64,000 bases of DNA, taken from Costus lasius. Taxonomy: Eukaryota; Streptophyta; Magnoliopsida; Zingiberales; Costaceae. Made by a program: the position numbers and the translations under genes. Positions 59,949 through 64,000 of the stretch are shown in pieces. The stretch spans positions 42,816,507 through 42,880,506 of the forward strand of contig CM050449.1 in assembly GCA_027563935.2 (NCBI GenBank), written 5' to 3'. The notes beneath the pieces are model-generated. The model had not been told where the DNA came from. It saw nothing but the letters and a program-made list of their open reading frames with translations, and did no database searches. Every line of letters begins with the position of its first letter. Positions within the stretch are counted from its first letter, which is position 1.

Positions 59949-60924
59949 ATGTCTTTTAATCACAACTCCTGGGCAATTGAAAGAGGTGAGGTATACATGA
60001 CACAAGGTAAATCTCTTGTAGATCAATTTAACTCTTATATGCAATCTTGTTCTTCTGATTACTGTGTTATTTGTGGATATCCTGATCATTGTTCCTCTGA
60101 TTGCCCATTTTTAAAACCAAATTTATCATGGCAAGAACAAGATCGATTGTATTCTAGATGGGAAAACCGAACTTCTTTATATGATGATTGCTCTGATCAT
60201 GTTTCTGAACCACAATTTGAATTTGATACTGAGGAACTTGAACTAGAAAAATCCCCCTGTGATTATGATTGTTTTGAGATTGAGCCTTATGTGAACTTTA
60301 ATGAATCTCACTCTGTTGTTGATAATTTTGATATTGATTTATCTGATAGTTTATTTGAGGAAAAGATTGAGAAAAATTGAAATTGAAAAACCTTCTTTTG
60401 ATGATAATTCTGATTTTGATGAAAACTTATTTATGGTTAAAACTGATGAGCATGATGAAGGTTCAAAAATTATAGACATTGATGAACCCCACTATGATTT
60501 TGGTGATATTGGTGAAATTTATGATAAAACTCCTAAGGTTAACTCTGATTCTATTGTAAACATTGATAAATCTTATTTCTCATATGATTCTGATTTTGAC
60601 TCTTCTGATGATGAATTATTTGTGGGGAGGCATGAGGAAATTGATTTTGTAGAGTCAGATCTTGATTTTGATGATAATTTTGAAATTGACAAATTATTTG
60701 ATGATGTGCATGAGGAACTTGATAAGGATTTGAATGTTGCAAAAATTGATGTATCTCACCATGTTGATGCTTTTCCCATATCTATTGCTCAATCTTTTGA
60801 TTTAATTGAAAATTTGTGCTTTAATGAGGAATCTAATGAAAGACATAGACATTATTTTGATGATCCAATACTTGAATCTTTTAATCTAGGTCTTTTGTTA
60901 TTGCCATTGAAAATATTAATTTGA
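59949..60924 (+). pseudogene. Zinc-knuckle acidic protein of element F, frameshifted
   Basis: I do not recognise the full protein. From ATG 59949 it reads MSFNHNSWAIERGEVYMTQG, then a perfect CX2CX4HX4C knuckle (CVICGYPDHCSSDC), then a long tail rich in Asp, Glu, Phe and Ser. The first frame stops at 60380; the same acidic composition goes on in another frame from about 60370 to 60924, so one indel near 60375 is likely. It is the first ORF after the PBS, the usual place of gag, but retroviral-type Gag nucleocapsids are basic, not acidic. An upstream ATG at 59907 in the same frame is less likely as start. No clear capsid domain is seen. Confidence 0.6.
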
Positions 60925-62777
60925 AGAAAGGACTTATGATTTTACTTTTTGATAAGCATAGGAAGATCATAAAGATTACTTTGAGTGGATCTGAGAATTT
61001 TAATTTCTGCAAATTTGAGAAAGCCACATTAATCATGATTTATGTGAAATTCTGGATATCTAGATTTGTGGCTAAACTGTTGGGAAGAAGAAAATGCAGA
61101 AAATTATATGCTTTATATTTTGGAACCGATTCACCTGCTTCACCATGATATTGATTTTTGGTCAAGCTATGGACCTAAAATTAGCGCTTCTTGGGAGGCA
61201 ACCTAAGCACTTTTATCTTAGTTTAGTTTCTTTTATTTTAGTTTATTTTTAGAATTAATTTTTCTTTTATTTTTGCAGGGAAAACAAAAATTTTGCGCAA
61301 ACTGCGCAAAATACGGCACTGCCGTAATCTATTTTACGCCTGTAATTTGCCTCTGATTTCTCCTGAGAGTTTTCTGACCATTTTTTACTTCACGTGCCGT
61401 AATTTTGACTGCTTTTCATCCGAAAATTTTTTGATTTTTACGGCAGTACCGTAACCAATTTCACGGTACCGTATTTCTTGATTATTTCTTACCCGAGAAT
61501 TCTTTGCAAATTACAGCACTACCGTAAAGAATTTTACGGTACCGTATTTTTTAAACTACAGTCTCCTTATCTGAGTAGGTGTTTTCTAGCTGCAATTTTA
61601 AGAAACTGGGTTGCAAAAATTTTTTATCTTTGGCACGACATGGAAGTACTCATCTTTGTCTATAATTTGCATGTTTTTACAGAATTTTAAAGTTCATGGA
61701 TCATTCTGAAACACATGCCAACTTTTCAAATTTGATTAACTTTTGTGCAGTTTGTGCAGTTTTTAATCTGAGTAGCCTTCTTTCTGCTAATACCCTAAAT
61801 TCCTGAAAGATTCCACCATCACTCTTCTAGACCCTCGATGATATCTCTGATTCTTTCTTTGAGAAAATTATATTTATCATTATTTTTAAGACTGTTTTTG
61901 ATATGAGCCTTATGTACCTTAAATTTTGCAGAAAATTTTCAAAAGGCACATCTTTGGACCTAGCTGCATTGGCCTGACAATGATTGAGCATGATCTATAT
62001 AGTTTTGTGAGTATCACTTGCACTCTCTTATTAATGACTATTTCATATAGTGCATCTTTGACTTTATCATATTTATACTACTTATTGGTTTTCTCTTGAA
62101 AAATGATTTTATGGATATATGGAACTCATTGTTTTGATGATGATATTCTTCAAATGTGTTGTTAAAATTGATGAAAGCATATGATCCACTTTCTATTATA
62201 TGATGGCATGATTTATTGATAAAATGTCTTCCGTGATGATGTGAGTATTTATACTTGTGATTAGAGAAAAAACACTATAATGTTAGATTTATTTCTTCAA
62301 TGCATATCTATTTTTGAAATTTGACATTGGTTGATGCATGAAATTTTGGGTAGATGTGTTATTTGATGAATAAGATCTAAAGGTGAAACTACTCCTTTAA
62401 ATAAAATGAGCATATGAGTATGATTTGTGAATTGATATCAATTGATCAACCTAGTAGATGTTTAGTCTATTTTGCTATTTGTTGGGAAAGAAGAATCCAA
62501 GATCCATAAAAATAGTGAGAGACTCCCCTACTTGGCACTGTGTAAAATTGACAGTGGTACCTAAGAGATGGGTTGAAGTCTATGCATGAAAAATAATGAG
62601 AGTGAAAAATAATAAGACTCCTCTACTTGGCACTATGTAAACTTGACAGTGGTACCGAAGACAAGAGTTGAAGTCAAAAATAAAAAGTGTGTATCTAAGT
62701 GGGTACATGCCATCTTCACAAAAGCAAACAAAATAATAATAAAAAAATCATAAGAACCGTCAGAGGAGCTCACCTGG
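60925..62777 (+). mobile_element. Non-coding internal region of element F
   Basis: It contains CTTGGGAGGCAACCTAAG-like sequence (TTGGGAGGCAACCTAAGC near 61189), which I have seen in plant Athila-like elements, and an acceptor-like TTTTTGCAGGG near 61274. ACGG modules lie at 61310-61545, T-rich DNA follows, and the duplicated CACTGT hairpins are at 62536-62556 and 62631-62651. No supported ORF. Confidence 0.55.
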
Positions 62778-63425
62778 TTATGACTAAATCAGGTCTCACC
62801 TGGGTATGGCCATACACTTTCAGTCATAAAACCATAGAGGAGCTCCATGGATATCAAACTTCCTTTAGGAAGGGGCAAATCCTATTTCTGTCTATTGACC
62901 TTCTCCTATGGGTCGTGACATGCTCAATGACAACCGTTATTACCTCCCAACTACAGCGAGGTGTTAGGTTGTATCAAAGCATATCCCTAACCATATAGAA
63001 TGGCCAATGACCTCAAGTCAAGGGATCAATGGATCTCCTATCACTTGTGAGGATAACTCGTGACACCAAGTGATCTCCTCACAGCAGGTCGTTCCAGTAT
63101 ATCCACCACTGTTATACCCATATGTCTGTGTTAGCACCTTGTGCCTAACCAGCCCATATACCAGTCTCACAAGTACTAGAGCTGTCCCATATCCACTCAG
63201 GTACATCGATTGAGGACTATCATTTGAGCACAGATCCAATCTGTCTCCAGGGACATTATCATATAAGTACATGTTCGTAGATGTAAGCAAATATAGATAA
63301 TGACAATGCTAGAAAGATATATATAAAATATCAACGTCAAGTAGTATAATAATGGACCAAAACTAGGTCTTAGGGCATATACACCAACATCATGGCACCC
63401 ACCACGATCCACACAAGCTGGAGCA

Positions 63426-64000
63426 TGATGACACCAAAATTTATAGTATATTTTTTGTCATTTCATTGCTCTTTTGTGTCATATTTATAGTACTTTGCTT
63501 ATTTTCATGTCCTTTTTTATCAAATATTGTGGAATCTACTTCTTTTCTATTTTTCATGATTTTTAGGTAAAAAGCGCCATATTTTGATGGATTTTGGAAG
63601 ATCTGAGCACACCAATGAATTCCAGACATCGAGACGAAGCCGCTCATCAATTTTTATGCAAATCAGAGCACATTAGAAAAATACATCATTGCCGTAATAG
63701 AAATTACGGGTGTAATTTTCTGCCCAGAAATACACCACTGCTGTAATGGTTTTTACGGGCCGTAATTTTGGTCCAGAAATCCACAGAAGAAATTACGGCA
63801 CTGCCGTAATTATTTTTACAGGTCATAATTTCAGCCCAGAAACATACAGAAGCAAAATACGGCAGGGCCCTAATCGAAATTACGGCCGTAATTTTAATTT
63901 TGAACGAGTCTTCCACCGCCTCCAAAAGCTCAATTTTTGTGATCCAATATCTGGAGATCCAGGGCCCCAATTGAAAAACTGTAAGAATGGGATTGTTCTA
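63426..64000 (+). mobile_element. Start of Athila-like LTR M
   Basis: It begins TGATGACACC and is homologous over its length to the first part of the F and G LTRs. ACGG modules are dense at 63680-63895, with TTACGGCACTGCCGTAA at 63793-63809. It starts 32 bases beyond the H2 TSD in what should be the L LTR, so it is a separate insertion from F. It runs off the window end. Confidence 0.75.

Larger units (their letters stand above)
57805..62777 (+). mobile_element. Athila-like element F, 3'-truncated, inserted in H2
   Basis: It has a 5' LTR (57805-59522), repeated tRNA-Asp primer sites, a zinc-knuckle acidic ORF and non-coding internal DNA, but no 3' LTR. TTATG occurs on both sides (57800-57804, 62778-62782) and may be the TSD. 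The last 30 or so bases before H2 resumes (AGAGGAGCTCACCTGG) look like pieces of H2 itself, as in filler DNA. Compared with element G it lacks the Athila ORF and the final 500 or so internal bases. Confidence 0.75.
56622..63389 (-). mobile_element. Solo LTR H2, split by element F
   Basis: H2 has the same TGTTGGGAAACC start and TATACACCAACA end as H1 and a perfect TSD, TCATG, at 56617-56621 and 63390-63394. Its two parts, 56622-57804 and about 62778-63389, together make about 1.8 kb and align with H1 except for the missing 44-45 bp repeats. It sits in the LTR of element L. Sense strand is taken as minus from the TATA box in H1. Confidence 0.88.

Noticed and set aside
63426..64000. 3' LTR of element F
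   Set aside because: It resembles the F LTR, but the TSD of H2 (TCATG at 63390) lies between F and this LTR, so it must be a separate insertion.

Overview
The window is plant nuclear DNA made almost entirely of nested LTR retrotransposons. The evidence is primer-binding sites (PBS) matching plant initiator tRNA-Met and tRNA-Asp, Ty1/Copia, Ty3/Gypsy and Athila-type proteins, 5-bp target-site duplications (TSDs), and one scrap of a plant DUF538 gene. No intact cellular gene, rRNA, tRNA gene or CRISPR array was seen. An angiosperm is likely; the species cannot be named from sequence alone.

Layout, left to right. (1) 1-1729: polypurine tract and 3' LTR of a Copia element (copy A) beside a DUF538 fragment. 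(2) 1951-6236 (minus): an Athila-like element (G), with two LTR+PBS units head to tail and then its 3' internal DNA. G continues at 8273-8935 and 34543-36249, because a solo LTR (H1, 6242-8272, TSD CTCAG) and a Copia array split it. (3) 8941-34537 (plus): a Copia array of the form LTR-internal-LTR-internal-LTR (copies B and D) bounded by one TSD, CCTTG. Copy B is itself split by Copia copy C (14808-23896, minus, TSD ATGGC). (4) 36250-56621 (minus): an old Gypsy element (L) split by a second Gypsy (J, 36750-54304, TSD ATAAG/ATAAC). J is split by Copia copy E (41217-50319, TSD GGAGG) and carries a Copia LTR scrap (K, 50794-51990). (5) 56622-63389: a second solo LTR of the H family (H2, TSD TCATG), split by Athila-like element F (57805-62777, plus). 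(6) 63426-64000: start of another LTR of the F/G family (M).

Insertion order follows from the nesting: L before J before E; G before H1 and before the B/D array, which precedes C; L before H2 before F. Copy E has LTRs differing at about 7 sites in 1690 and an uninterrupted 1293-codon gag-pol, so it is young and may be able to move. Copy C is equally young but has one stop codon. B and D each carry several stops, and J and L are broken by stops, frameshifts and deletions.

The less ordinary signals are non-coding. The Copia leader holds three hairpins that share the loop CTGCGN and two paralogous hairpins with a paired base change between them. The Athila-like LTRs hold a five-copy 13-mer array with conserved uneven spacing. 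F has a three-fold 77-bp repeat of its primer-binding site. A palindromic TTACGGC...GCCGTAA module is shared between the Athila-like LTRs and the unrelated Gypsy J LTRs.
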